A DNA stretch of 36,104 nt. Source: Acinetobacter lwoffii (GTDB lineage: Bacteria > Pseudomonadota > Gammaproteobacteria > Pseudomonadales > Moraxellaceae). The notes beneath the pieces are model-generated. The model was not told the origin of the DNA. It worked only from the letters and a program-made list of their open reading frames with translations, and did no database searches. Positions 15,544-24,469 of this stretch are shown here, in pieces (the stretch's first letter is position 1; each line of letters starts with the position of its first letter). The stretch is from NCBI RefSeq assembly GCF_024129735.1, contig NZ_JAMXXK010000035.1, positions 1 to 36,104 on the forward strand. The letters run 5' to 3'. The position numbers were made by a program, and so were the translations under genes.

Positions 15544-16097
15544 GCATATTTGCCAATGCTTTTTCAAAAATAAAGCCCATTTAGCCAGGATTTTCTATAT
15601 GCAAAAATGGGAGTTATAGCCAGAAAACACCCTTATTTCATTCATTATTTTTATGGGTTTCTTCAGCCCAACAAAACTCGATTAAAAAAACGTTTAAAAT
15701 AAATCAGTTATAAAATTTATTTTAAACAATACTATTCACTTATTATTTTTATCCTTTGATAAAAACATATTATCGACTTAGATATTGTTATTTTCGTTTA
15801 ATCCCATTCATTATTCGAGTTATTCAAAATATATAGAATTTGATATTGTCACAGAGTGGAAAACCCGTTACTTTTTAAGAGTAACCATTTAATTTTCAAC
15901 ATTTTAAACTTTATTAAATTTAAAAATATTTTTTGAGTGAGCTCACTCAATTATACCCTGAATTCCGTTTTGTGCTGTAACACCCTTTATTTAAAGATAT
16001 TGTAAATATAGCGAAACCTGATCTGATTAGCATATATCTCAATATTTTATGAATACTAGGTAAACGACATAAGATATTCAAAACTTGGAGAGGAAAG
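15544..16097. other. AT-rich intergenic region ahead of katA
   Basis: About 550 bp without a convincing gene. It is very AT-rich. It contains a small dyad GTTACT-N7-AGTAAC at 15867-15885 and the perfect palindrome at 15933-15950. I could not place the katA promoter with confidence. Confidence 0.6.
15933..15950. promoter_or_regulatory. Perfect 18-bp palindrome, candidate operator upstream of katA
   Basis: TTGAGTGAGCTCACTCAA reads the same on both strands and stands out from the surrounding AT-rich DNA. Size and symmetry suit a TetR-family or similar dimeric repressor. It lies 147 bp before the katA ATG. The half-site spacing does not fit CRP. Confidence 0.55.
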
Positions 16098-17618
16098 ATG
16101 AGCCAAGATTTTAAAAAATGCCCTGTCACCCACCTGACCACTGAAGCTGGTGCCCCTGTGGTCGACAACCAGAACAGTATGACGGCAGGGGCGCGTGGAC
16201 CTTTACTTGCCCAGGATTTATGGCTGAATGAAAAACTGGCCAACTTTGTCCGCGAAGTGATTCCAGAGCGTCGTATGCATGCCAAAGGTTCAGGTGCTTT
16301 TGGTACCTTTACCGTGACCAATGATATTACCCAATATAGCCGCGCTAAAATTTTCTCTGAAGTCGGCAAAAAAACCGAAATGTTTGCGCGTTTCTCAACG
16401 GTGGCAGGTGAACGTGGCGCAGCCGATGCAGAACGTGATATTCGCGGTTTTGCCTTAAAATTCTATACTGAAGAAGGCAACTGGGATCTGGTCGGCAACA
16501 ATACTCCGGTATTTTTCCTGCGGGATGCCCGCAAGTTCCCTGACCTGAATAAAGCAGTCAAACGTGACCCGAAAACCAACAAGCGCAGCGCCACCAATAA
16601 CTGGGATTTCTGGACACTGTTGCCTGAAGCTTTGCATCAAGTGACCATTGTCATGTCCGACCGCGGGATTCCGACCGGTTACCGTCATATGCATGGTTTT
16701 GGCAGTCACACCTTCAGTTTTATCAATGCCAAAAATGAACGCTTCTGGGTAAAATTCCATATGCGTACCCAGCAAGGCATCCAGAACCTGACCGATGCTG
16801 AAGCTGCAGACTTGATCGCCAAAGACCGTGAAAGCAGCCAGACCGACCTGTTTGATGCCATCGAACGTGGTGACTATCCAAAATGGAAAATGTACGTTCA
16901 GATCATGCCGGAACTGGAAGCCGAAACAGTGCCTTATCATCCATTTGACCTGACCAAAGTCTGGCCAAAGGGCGATTATCCACTGATTGAAGTCGGTGAA
17001 TTCGAACTGAACCGCAATCCGGAAAACTATTTCCAGGATGTAGAACAGGCAGCCTTTGCACCAAGTAATCTTGTACCGGGCATCAGCTACTCACCGGACC
17101 GTATGTTACAGGCACGTTTAGTGAACTATGCCGACGCAGCGCGTTACCGTGTTGGCGTGAATCATTCACAGGTTCCAGTCAATGCTGCACGTTGTCCTGT
17201 ACATTCGAACCGCCGTGATGGTCAAGGCCGCATGGATGGCAACTATGGTTCATTGCCACATTACGAGCCGAACAGTTTTAGCCAGTGGCAGGAACAACCG
17301 GAATTCAGAGAGCCTCCACTGAAAATCACCGGTGATGCCGATTTCTGGGACTTCCGCGAAGATGACAATGACTACTTCAGTCAGCCCCGTGCCCTGTTCA
17401 ACCTGATGAATGATGAGCAGAAACAGGCACTGTTTAATAACACGGCCGGAGCAATGGGTGATGCGCTAGATTTCATCAAATACCGTCACATCCGCAACTG
17501 TTATGCTTGCGATCCAGCTTATGGTCAAGGCGTTGCTAAGGCCCTAGGTATGACTGTAGCAGATGCCCAAGCTGCTCGTGAAACCGATCCAGCCAAAGGT
17601 TTGCCTAGCTTTCTCTAA
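16098..17618 (+). CDS. katA: Heme catalase (small-subunit monofunctional type)
   Basis: A 506-residue catalase that dismutates hydrogen peroxide to water and oxygen. The distal heme side has H61 in '[13 protein letters not shown]' and the N134-N135 pair in '[10 protein letters not shown]'. The proximal side has Y344 within '[15 protein letters not shown]', preceded by '[20 protein letters not shown]' and 'SPDRML'. The signature position usually Phe (RLF-x-Y) is Val here, a mild variation. Length fits the small-subunit clade, and there is no signal peptide, so it is cytosolic. A GGAGAGG ribosome site precedes the ATG. It is monocistronic with its own terminator. OxyR control is common for such genes, but I see no clear site; the palindrome upstream hints at another regulator. 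The symbol katA is by family; katE-type naming is possible. Confidence 0.95.
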   Translation: MSQDFKKCPVTHLTTEAGAPVVDNQNSMTAGARGPLLAQDLWLNEKLANFVREVIPERRMHAKGSGAFGTFTVTNDITQYSRAKIFSEVGKKTEMFARFSTVAGERGAADAERDIRGFALKFYTEEGNWDLVGNNTPVFFLRDARKFPDLNKAVKRDPKTNKRSATNNWDFWTLLPEALHQVTIVMSDRGIPTGYRHMHGFGSHTFSFINAKNERFWVKFHMRTQQGIQNLTDAEAADLIAKDRESSQTDLFDAIERGDYPKWKMYVQIMPELEAETVPYHPFDLTKVWPKGDYPLIEVGEFELNRNPENYFQDVEQAAFAPSNLVPGISYSPDRMLQARLVNYADAARYRVGVNHSQVPVNAARCPVHSNRRDGQGRMDGNYGSLPHYEPNSFSQWQEQPEFREPPLKITGDADFWDFREDDNDYFSQPRALFNLMNDEQKQALFNNTAGAMGDALDFIKYRHIRNCYACDPAYGQGVAKALGMTVADAQAARETDPAKGLPSFL

Positions 17619-17637
17619 GCCAGTTTAGACATGTACA

Positions 17638-17663
17638 AAAACCACCTTCGGGTGGTTTTTTAT
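17638..17663 (+). terminator. Intrinsic terminator after katA
   Basis: A ten-pair stem AAAAACCACC / GGTGGTTTTT with the stable loop TTCG is followed by TTTAT. It separates katA from the DCC gene. Confidence 0.93.
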
Positions 17664-17713
17664 TGCGGCATCAAGCAGTATAGAAGCAAGCTGGCACAAA
17701 AAGAACTACAACA

Positions 17714-18157
17714 ATGCATCCGAATATTGAAGACATCATTCAACAATACGACATCGTTTTATTTGATGCTGTTTGCGTGATCTGTAATGGCTGGGCACGG
17801 TTTTTGATTAAATACGATAAAAAGATTCAGTTTAAACTGGTTTCCGCCCAATCGCCTTTAGGTACGGCACTGCTCGAACATTATCAGATGTCTACTGAAC
17901 ATTACACCACCATGCTCGTCATTCAAGATAGCACACTCTATACCGAATCGACTGCATTACTGAAGGCGCTGCAGCATCTCGGTTTTCCCCTTAATTTAAT
18001 GAGAGCAGGTTATTTGGTTCCGCGTTTTATCCGGGATTTTCTGTATCGTGTGGTCGCTTTAAATCGTTACAAGCTATTTAGTAAAACCGAGTATTGCCTG
18101 ATTCCATCCAGCGAAAATAAACGCCATTTTCTGAAAGAAGCTGTTCGTGAATCCTAA
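17714..18157 (+). CDS. DCC-family (DUF393/YuxK) thiol-disulfide oxidoreductase-like protein
   Basis: A 147-residue thioredoxin-like protein of the DCC family. The active-site region is 'VLFDAVCVICNGWARFLIKY', with the D-x-x-C-x-x-C arrangement of the family. 'TALLKALQHLGFP' and 'RFIRDFLYRVVALNRYKLF' follow as in other members; the usual closing Cys near 'TEYCLIP' is also present. It is probably a cytosolic redox protein of unknown substrate. The start ATG lacks a strong ribosome site. Its 3' end overlaps the next gene by 11 bp, a sign of translational coupling with the DoxX-like protein. Confidence 0.88.
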   Translation: MHPNIEDIIQQYDIVLFDAVCVICNGWARFLIKYDKKIQFKLVSAQSPLGTALLEHYQMSTEHYTTMLVIQDSTLYTESTALLKALQHLGFPLNLMRAGYLVPRFIRDFLYRVVALNRYKLFSKTEYCLIPSSENKRHFLKEAVRES

Positions 18158-18557
18158 ACCTGTATTCCTACAACCACTGCGTACTATCCAGCTGACTTTG
18201 GTCATACTATGGCTCTATCAGGGACTCATTCCAAAAATTCTGTTCCAATCACCCGCTGAAATCACAATCTGGCAAAATATGGGTTTTGAGCTGGGACTGG
18301 CCAAAGTCTTGGTTGGACTTTCCGGAGGATGTGAAATGCTATTTGGCTTATGCTTTCTGAAATGGAACCGGTCCATACTCTTGCATAGGTTGAATATTAT
18401 CGGACTTGCTGGATTACTACTGCTGATTGCATTCACAGCCCCGTTGCAACTTACTGCAGCATTCAATCCTGTGGTAATGAATACCGCCATGCTGATGCTT
18501 TCTGTAGTGGCCATTCAACTCATCCAACAGGAACAGAGTAAAATATTTAAACAATAA
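18147..18557 (+). CDS. DoxX-like four-helix membrane protein
   Basis: A 136-residue inner-membrane protein with four predicted hydrophobic segments (about 12-30, 53-70, 80-100, 107-127). 'LVILWLYQGLIPKILFQSPAE' is typical of the DoxX_3-like family (proteins often annotated as DoxX-like or epimerase-associated). It starts with GTG inside the last codons of the DCC gene, and the two are almost certainly translated together, so they may work as a redox pair in the membrane (inference). Its end overlaps tail-to-tail by 11 bp with the convergent MBL-fold gene; no terminator hairpin separates them. Confidence 0.75.
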   Translation: MNPKPVFLQPLRTIQLTLVILWLYQGLIPKILFQSPAEITIWQNMGFELGLAKVLVGLSGGCEMLFGLCFLKWNRSILLHRLNIIGLAGLLLLIAFTAPLQLTAAFNPVVMNTAMLMLSVVAIQLIQQEQSKIFKQ

Positions 18558-19602
18558 TTCGTTTGCCTTCACGTATGCAATAAAACGGATTAATCAACTT
18601 GGAAGAATGCTTGATGATCTCATGCAACTCATGTTCCGGCGCATCCCGGTCTTCATCCGTGAGCTGAAAAGTACGGTAATGAATCGCCAGTGAACATTTG
18701 GCCTGCAAGTCATGATGGGCATGAAAGGCATCTTCCGGATTCATATGGATCGCGCGCATCAGTTCACGCGGTTCATACGCTCCTATCGGGAGTAAGGCAA
18801 TTCGCGGTGCACCCAGACGTTTACGAATTTCTTTAAAATGTGAGGCGTAGCCACTATCTCCGGCAAAAAAACAATGTTCCTTGCCATGTAATAAAGAAAA
18901 TCCTCCCCAAAGTGCACAGTTCTGATCGCGCATGCCGCGCCCTGAGGCATGTTGAGCCGGCGTATAGACAATCCGGATCTCTTCAAAAAAGGCACTTTCC
19001 CACCAGTCCATTTCATGCACGGTATAATGTTCTGGCAAATACCAGGCATTACCCAGACCGGTATAAATCGGCATCTCAAAAGTGTTGTACAGCCATTCCA
19101 GACTGGCCAGATCCATATGATCATAATGGTTATGGCTGAGCAGTACGGCATCAATCTGAGGTAATTCATCCAAGGCAATGCCAGCCGGAATGACCCGCTG
19201 CGGACCCGTGGAAGCCGAAGGACTGGCATATTCCGACCAGACCGGGTCGGTCAGGAAATTATAGGGGCCGATCTGTATTAATGTGGTGGCGTGACCAATA
19301 AACCAGACTTGCCAGTCATCCAGAGCTGCATCTGGACGCTGCTGTGGCAATGCGCGTGGACGAGAAAAAAACTCGGCACGCTCTTCATCAAGATTAACAT
19401 TCCAGGTTTTGGATTTTCGGGTAATGAGCCATTTGTATAAATCAAAGCGACCACGCGATAGAGAAGCATGCTCAAGATTACGAAACTGTTTTCCGTCGAA
19501 ATGATCTGAATGCAGATACTCAAACACTGGCTTAGACCAGAGATGTTTCCAACTGGATTCCGTGATTAACTGGAATTTTTTAGTTTTGAGAAGATCTTGC
19601 AT
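18547..19602 (-). CDS. MBL-fold metallo-hydrolase, NAPE-PLD/UlaG-like
   Basis: A 351-residue member of the metallo-beta-lactamase fold. The zinc motif H-N-H-Y-D-H is in 'AVLLSHNHYDHMDLASLEWL', with later metal ligands in 'TPAQHASGRGMRD', 'CFFAGDSGYASHF' and 'AIHYRTFQL'. The N-terminal ~100 residues and the 'VWFIGHATTLIQIGPYNFLT' entry to the core are typical of N-acyl-phosphatidylethanolamine phospholipase D-like proteins, so a phospholipid or lipid-phosphate substrate is possible; this is family knowledge, not proof. Two in-frame ATGs exist. The one at 19602 has GTGG six bases upstream and is preferred over that at 19608. Confidence 0.88.
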   Translation of the reverse strand: MQDLLKTKKFQLITESSWKHLWSKPVFEYLHSDHFDGKQFRNLEHASLSRGRFDLYKWLITRKSKTWNVNLDEERAEFFSRPRALPQQRPDAALDDWQVWFIGHATTLIQIGPYNFLTDPVWSEYASPSASTGPQRVIPAGIALDELPQIDAVLLSHNHYDHMDLASLEWLYNTFEMPIYTGLGNAWYLPEHYTVHEMDWWESAFFEEIRIVYTPAQHASGRGMRDQNCALWGGFSLLHGKEHCFFAGDSGYASHFKEIRKRLGAPRIALLPIGAYEPRELMRAIHMNPEDAFHAHHDLQAKCSLAIHYRTFQLTDEDRDAPEHELHEIIKHSSKLINPFYCIREGKRIIV

Positions 19603-20008
19603 AAACATCCACTATTTATTATTCGCTATATGCAAGACAACAACCTCTTGAAATGGTCAAGCGGTGCATCTTTTAATGAGCATACAAACTAAAAACAGGC
19701 ACACTACAACATAGTATGAAATCCGTCACAGAAAATCATGTATGTTTTTGTTATTTTTAGCAAAAAAATGGCATTTCATCGACCTTATGGCTGGCTGAAG
19801 CCTTGGATTATCTAGAAAAATATCGCTCGCGCCCTTCTGTCTAAAAATACAAAATGATACTCAATATTTATAAGCCCATGCTGACAAAAGCATGTCTGCC
19901 CATTGATGATTTTATGATGAAATTCGCCATACCTCAGTATCATCACATCAATTGTGCGAGAAAGGCAAGTTGAGATCAAAATACAAACCTCAAGCGTTTT
20001 TTAGATTT
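19603..20008. other. Gene-free stretch of about 400 bp
   Basis: I find no start codon with a usable frame, hairpin or RNA gene that I can support. A short open stretch (19763-19844, LWLAEALDYLEKYRSRPSV) has no start codon and may be decayed coding sequence or chance. Confidence 0.5.
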
Positions 20009-20944
20009 TTATACACGACCTTGAGTTCGTTCCAGCCATACGGCCTTGGTTTGGGGTTTCACAAATAAAGCAATAATTTCCGGGTGCAGCTGTTTAATCT
20101 GCGCTTCGATCCGGTTGACACAGGCTTCAATTTCATCAGAAGTTAAATCATCTTTAAATTCCAGACTCAATGATGCAATGACTTGCTGAGCACCCATCTG
20201 CTCAGTCAATACCCCATTAGCACTAAAAACTGCCGCATCCTGTTGAGCAATGTTCAATACATCTTCACGCAGTTTTGGATCTGCCGTTTCACCCAGTAAC
20301 AAACCTTTGGTTTCACGTGCCAGAAACCAGGCAGAAACCGCCAGCACGATACCAATTAAAATCGATGCGGCACCGTCCAATTCAGGAATATTCAGTTGAT
20401 GCGCCAGCAAGATACCGACCAGAGCAATCACCAAGCCGACCAGCGCGGCAGTATCTTCAAATAACACGGTAAAGGTCGTTGGATCTTTACTGTGTCGAAA
20501 GGCTTCAAAATATCCCAGATTTCCCTTTTGTTTACGAAAGGTTTTTAAAGCCACTGACCATGAAAATCCTTCAAAAAGAATCGCCAGACCCAGCACAATA
20601 TAATTGATCAATGGATCCTGCATGACTTCAGGCTGAAGAATATGCTGTATCCCTTGATAGATGGACACAATCGCACCCAGGGCAAAAACCATCAGTGCCA
20701 CAATAAAGGCCCAAAAATACAGTTCACGCCCATAACCAAAAGGATGTTTGGCATTTGCCGGTTTTTCTGATTTTTTCATGCCATATAACAGTAAAATTTC
20801 ATTCAAGGTATCTACTACGGAATGAATTGCCTCACTGAACATGGCAGAACTATTGGTTATATAGGACGCAACAAATTTCACCAGCGCAATCGCCAGATTA
20901 CCAAACAGGGCTGCATAAACTACGATTTTATTGGATTCAGACAT
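20009..20944 (-). CDS. Cation diffusion facilitator transporter, ZnT9-like
   Basis: A 311-residue inner-membrane divalent-cation/proton antiporter. Segments at about 8-28, 40-55, 75-100, 113-133, 165-190 and 195-210 give the usual six helices. 'SAMFSEAIHSVVDTLNE' carries the H-x-x-x-D metal pair of helix 2. Helix 5 reads 'VLFEDTAALVGLVIAL', with Glu-Asp in place of the usual His, as in the SLC30A9/ZnT9 branch; the loop 'KHPFGYGRELYFWAF' also fits that branch. A cytosolic C-terminal domain (from ~215) follows. Substrate is likely zinc, manganese or another divalent ion and cannot be fixed here. It stands alone. Confidence 0.92.
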   Translation of the reverse strand: MSESNKIVVYAALFGNLAIALVKFVASYITNSSAMFSEAIHSVVDTLNEILLLYGMKKSEKPANAKHPFGYGRELYFWAFIVALMVFALGAIVSIYQGIQHILQPEVMQDPLINYIVLGLAILFEGFSWSVALKTFRKQKGNLGYFEAFRHSKDPTTFTVLFEDTAALVGLVIALVGILLAHQLNIPELDGAASILIGIVLAVSAWFLARETKGLLLGETADPKLREDVLNIAQQDAAVFSANGVLTEQMGAQQVIASLSLEFKDDLTSDEIEACVNRIEAQIKQLHPEIIALFVKPQTKAVWLERTQGRV

Positions 20945-21093
20945 CCTGACACTGTCCTAAATAAGCTTGTGCAAGCTTGAATGATTTATGTATCAAAATC
21001 TTAATCATTTATTATTGAAAGTTGTTTTACAAATTGTTGCTTAGTCGTGATCTCTCCCGCTGCTGAATCCCTCTACTTTCTACTAAAATAATT

Positions 21094-21112
21094 AAAGGGC
21101 TTTCGCCCTTTT
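21094..21112 (-). terminator. Terminator after the EamA gene
   Basis: The stem AAAGGGC / GCCCTTT with a four-base loop lies 14 bp beyond the stop on the minus strand, followed there by AATTATTTT, an imperfect T-run. Confidence 0.65.
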
Positions 21113-21125
21113 GATTTTTACAGTT

Positions 21126-22031
21126 TTAATGCTTGGAAAAATACTGCTCGCGCCACTCTTTCCAGAAATACATGATGATCCCGAACATCACTACGGCAAT
21201 TCCTGCAAAAGCATGACTGCTGATAATTTCATGATTTAAGGTTGCTCCCAATACCAGAGCAATCACCGGCGTCATCACATTACTCAATGAGACGGTCGAA
21301 GCATTTAGACGGCGAATCAGCCAGAAATAGCACAGCATCGCCACAATCGAAGACATGATCATGGTAAATACGAAACCGATCATCGCCTGTGTACTAGGCA
21401 ACTGAGTCGGCATATGTTGCCAGATAAATGGCACTAAAATGAGTGAACCAGCCGCGGAGACCAGCAATCAACCCGTCGCTTGCGACATAGGACTCAAGGG
21501 GGCACTAATCTGTTTAACCCAGAAGATGGAACTGATATAGGACACCATACTGATCAGCATCAGTACCACACCCCAGGGATTAATCTTGCTGTCTGCCGAG
21601 TCGGCAAAAACAAAAGACAAACCGGCGACGGCCACTGCCATGCCGAGCCATTGCAGCCAGATCAACTTATGGGTTTTTAAAATCACATGACCGATTAAAC
21701 CGGCGATCAGCGGTGAAAAACCAAAAATCAGTGCCATCAATCCTGAGGTCAGATAATTGGCCGCCAGATAAATAAACAGCTGCGCACCGATTAAATTCAA
21801 ACTGCCTGCCAGATAACTTTTCATTGAAGTGCGGTCAAAAGGCAGCGGGTCGCGCATGATCTTCAGCAGGAACAGTGCAATAACCGAGGCACCGAAATAG
21901 CGAATGATCAGCACCCACATCGGGTGAATCTCGGCCACGCTCCAGACAATCGCCAGTGGCGTTGCCGCCCAGATCAGCACCAATAAAGCGTAAATACTTG
22001 CCGTGACCGGCAATGAAGATGAAGAACTCAT
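21126..22031 (-). pseudogene. EamA/DMT-family transporter gene interrupted by an in-frame TGA
   Basis: Read through the TGA, this frame gives a 301-residue drug/metabolite-type exporter with ten hydrophobic segments in two EamA repeats ('LVLIWAATPLAIVWSVAEIH' opens the first; 'MIMSSIVAMLCYFWLIRRLN' lies in the second). Codon 188 is TGA (complement of 21468-21470) in the context SQATG-stop-LLVSAAGS. A single G-to-A change in a TGG codon would explain it, since Trp fits there and the frame continues unbroken on both sides. The first half ends after seven or so helices; the second half has only a TTG as a possible start. The start ATG at 22031 has AGGAG five bases upstream; an earlier in-frame codon at 22076 is less likely. 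It is probably inactive, or a sequencing error. Confidence 0.88.
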
Positions 22032-22145
22032 AAGTCTCCTAAACGAGGCCAAAAAGTTCTGGATCAGCAACTTCAAAAATAGCGTATAGCGAATTCATGC
22101 TGAGATGAAGTTTTAATTTTTGATAAATTCATCAAGTTTCGTGCA

Positions 22146-22178
22146 TAAAAAACAGACCTATGCAAAACATAGGTCTGT
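22146..22178 (-). terminator. Terminator of the hca operon
   Basis: On the minus strand an 11-pair stem (ACAGACCTATG / CATAGGTCTGT) with a five-base loop runs into TTTTTT, about 20 bases after the hcaD stop. Confidence 0.94.
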
Positions 22179-22199
22179 CCCAAGATATCTCAATACGAC

Positions 22200-23426
22200 T
22201 TAAGCAATTTTGCGTAAGTCTTGCGCGATATCTAAATGTTTTTCAACATCAAACGCCGTATTTTTGCTGATCATTTTTTTCAAATGACGCATTTCTTTGG
22301 CTGCATTCACGGTAATCCCGCCAACGATCTGACCATCAGTCACACCGTACATCACGAATGAATTGTCTGCACCTTTGGCTGCATCCATTTCACCACGGAT
22401 ATGCCATTCAGCTGCGGCCATATCGCCGACAAACTGGAAGTTGATATTCAGCTGATCCGTCCAGAACCAGGCCGGATTGGCTTTCGGATGTTCCACACCC
22501 ATCACGTGACGCGCGAAGATGCCTGCCTGAAGGTTGGCATTTTCCCAGGTTTCCACACGGCGGTGATTGCCACAGTCACGTAACTGGGTCGCAACATCGC
22601 CCGCTGCATAAATATCAGCATTCGAGGTTTGGCAGTGTTCATTCACTTTGATCGCAACATCAACATCCAGACCTACATCTAGCGCAAGCTGTGCATTTGG
22701 CACGATTCCGATTCCGTAAACTACAGCATCAGCACGCAGTTCTTCACCGCCTTCCAGCGTTACCACGACTTCTTCACCATCTAAACGGCAATCTGTAATC
22801 TTGGTTTCAAGACGCACATCGACCTGGTTTTGACGATGCTGCTCTAGCAGGAATTCGCTCAGGATTTGTGGTGAACAACGACCCATGACCATCGGGCCCA
22901 TTTCAATCACAGTGACTTGACAGTCTTTGTAACGTGCTGAAGATGCCAGCTCAAGACCAATCACGCCACCACCGATCAGGATGATACGGCGACCGGCTTG
23001 AAGCACAGGCACCAGCGCTTGTGAATCTTCCAGGTTACGCAGGGTATAGACGTGTTTGCCCAAAGCATCGAAATTAGGCAAACGGCGCGCTGCACCACCT
23101 GTTGCAAGCAAGAGTTTGTCATAAGCAACAACATCACCGTTCAGGAGTTCAACGGTTTTCGCTTCAGCATTGATTTTCGCCACGCCATTGCCGCGAATTG
23201 TTTCCACACCCAAATCTGCCAGTTTCTGTTCTGACAGGATTTCGATCTTGGTCTCTTCAGGTTTTAGAATCACATCTTTAGACAACGGTGGGCGCTCATA
23301 AGGAAGATGGCTTTCATCACCAATTAAAGTGATTTTGCCTTCATACTTGTTGCCACGAAGTTCTAAAATTGCGCTCGCACCTGCCTGGCCAGCACCCACG
23401 ATCACGATGTTGTTTACGTTGCTCAT
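22200..23426 (-). CDS. hcaD: Ferredoxin reductase of the phenylpropionate dioxygenase
   Basis: A 408-residue FAD protein that moves electrons from NADH to the Rieske ferredoxin HcaC. The FAD site is 'NIVIVGAGQAGASAILELRG' and the NAD site 'RIILIGGGVIGLELASSARY'. 'LPYERPPLSK' and the second FAD motif 'TSNADIYAAGDVA' are typical of BphA4/HcaD-type reductases. Length fits the family (about 400). It is the last gene of the operon, four bases after mhpB, and precedes a strong terminator. The E. coli gene order also places hcaD last, but there mhpB is in a different operon. Confidence 0.93.
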   Translation of the reverse strand: MSNVNNIVIVGAGQAGASAILELRGNKYEGKITLIGDESHLPYERPPLSKDVILKPEETKIEILSEQKLADLGVETIRGNGVAKINAEAKTVELLNGDVVAYDKLLLATGGAARRLPNFDALGKHVYTLRNLEDSQALVPVLQAGRRIILIGGGVIGLELASSARYKDCQVTVIEMGPMVMGRCSPQILSEFLLEQHRQNQVDVRLETKITDCRLDGEEVVVTLEGGEELRADAVVYGIGIVPNAQLALDVGLDVDVAIKVNEHCQTSNADIYAAGDVATQLRDCGNHRRVETWENANLQAGIFARHVMGVEHPKANPAWFWTDQLNINFQFVGDMAAAEWHIRGEMDAAKGADNSFVMYGVTDGQIVGGITVNAAKEMRHLKKMISKNTAFDVEKHLDIAQDLRKIA

Positions 23427-23430
23427 TTTC

Positions 23431-24396
23431 TTAACCTTTTAACTCTGCAGATACGATACCGAAGCCGGCAATCCATTCGCTGATGTCTTCATAGCAATGC
23501 GTGGTCATTTCATACTCACCCATTTCGCTTAAGGCAGCGAAGGCAGCCATCCAAGAACGGACTTCCTGACCACCACGACCACCATCACGGCGGATTTCAG
23601 CTTCAGTCATCGCTTCTAATGTTGCAAAATCAGCATTCTTGAAGGTTTCCAGCAGGGCAATATCCCATTCAGCATTCAAAGGCACGGCAACTGACGTATC
23701 CCCTGCTGCCAGCTTTTGACCCACTGCAATAATTTTGGATTGACGTGCATGACGTGCTTCAGGCGTTGGATAACGGCCTGCAATCAGGAACTCTTCCACT
23801 TCTGGTGGTACAGCACCCATTTGCGGTGTAGGTGGATCATGTGAAAGACCACCGGTACCTAAAACAAGCACACGCTCATTTTCAAGGTTCAGAGATTTGA
23901 TGAACTGGCCTACAGCACGGCCTAAAGCGATGGTACGCTTCGTGGTTGGCATTGGTGCTGCAGCGCCATTAATGAAAATTGGAATCGTTGGATAACGATC
24001 AAGTTTGCCGTCGCACAGAAAGTGCAATGGCTGAGTCACGCCATGGTCAGCTTGCATACGGTAAGAATACGCAACGTCCACACCCTCATCGAGTACACGA
24101 CGGACCAAGCCCAGTGCTTTGTCTTCTGGTACATCAATGTGTGCATTGTCTTTACCATAATCCCAGTCACCTGCAGCTTTGGCACGAATACCGACGCAGA
24201 AACTTGGCATCAGGTCATAGAAGAAACCATTAAAATGATCTGGACCAAAAGTGATGATCAGGGTTGGGTCGTAAGCTTTTACTTCAGCAGAGAGTTTTTC
24301 AAAAGCAGCACGAACTTTTTGCTTTTTTGATTGATCTTGAGGTGAAGCAAATTCCATTAAAGGACTGTGCGATGCACAAATAAGTTTAACGGCCAT
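23431..24396 (-). CDS. mhpB: 2,3-dihydroxyphenylpropionate 1,2-dioxygenase (extradiol ring cleavage)
   Basis: A 321-residue class III (LigB-type) Fe(II) enzyme that opens 2,3-dihydroxyphenylpropionate (or -cinnamate) next to the hydroxyls to give 2-hydroxy-6-oxonona-2,4-dienedioate. It begins 'KLICASHSPLMEF', has 'IITFGPDHFNGFFYDLMPSF', His118 in 'MQADHGVTQPLHFL' and His186 in 'TGGLSHDPPTP', which likely correspond to the two catalytic histidines known in E. coli MhpB. Length is near the usual 314. It lies between hcaB and hcaD, so ring hydroxylation and ring cleavage are made from one transcript. The hcaB-mhpB gap is 73 bp and holds a small hairpin. Confidence 0.95.
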   Translation of the reverse strand: MAVKLICASHSPLMEFASPQDQSKKQKVRAAFEKLSAEVKAYDPTLIITFGPDHFNGFFYDLMPSFCVGIRAKAAGDWDYGKDNAHIDVPEDKALGLVRRVLDEGVDVAYSYRMQADHGVTQPLHFLCDGKLDRYPTIPIFINGAAAPMPTTKRTIALGRAVGQFIKSLNLENERVLVLGTGGLSHDPPTPQMGAVPPEVEEFLIAGRYPTPEARHARQSKIIAVGQKLAAGDTSVAVPLNAEWDIALLETFKNADFATLEAMTEAEIRRDGGRGGQEVRSWMAAFAALSEMGEYEMTTHCYEDISEWIAGFGIVSAELKG

Positions 24397-24416
24397 GAGA
24401 GACTCCTAGAAGGAAA

Positions 24417-24439
24417 GCAGCCCTGAGAGAAGAGGCTGC
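24417..24439 (-). other. Small hairpin in the hcaB-mhpB gap
   Basis: GCAGCC (24417-24422) pairs with GGCTGC (24434-24439) around an 11-base loop, with no T-run on either strand. It may stabilise or divide the operon mRNA; this is a guess. Confidence 0.4.
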
Positions 24440-24469
24440 CGGTAAGTCCATTTGAATGAGACTAGATGT

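Noticed and set aside
15867..15885. GTTACT-N7-AGTAAC dyad upstream of katA
   Set aside because: Short stem in AT-rich DNA with no T-run and no clear function; noted in the region entry only.
15933..15950. CRP site at the katA palindrome
   Set aside because: CRP needs six bases between GTGA and TCAC; here there are two.
17110..17150. Catalase proximal heme signature with Val in place of Phe
   Set aside because: Tyr344, Arg340, Asp346, Arg349 and all other hallmarks are kept, so it is a mild variant and no sign of inactivity.
19763..19844. Open stretch reading LWLAEALDYLEKYRSRPSV
   Set aside because: No start codon follows the preceding in-frame TAG, it is very short, and I recognise no family; not enough to call a gene or a remnant.
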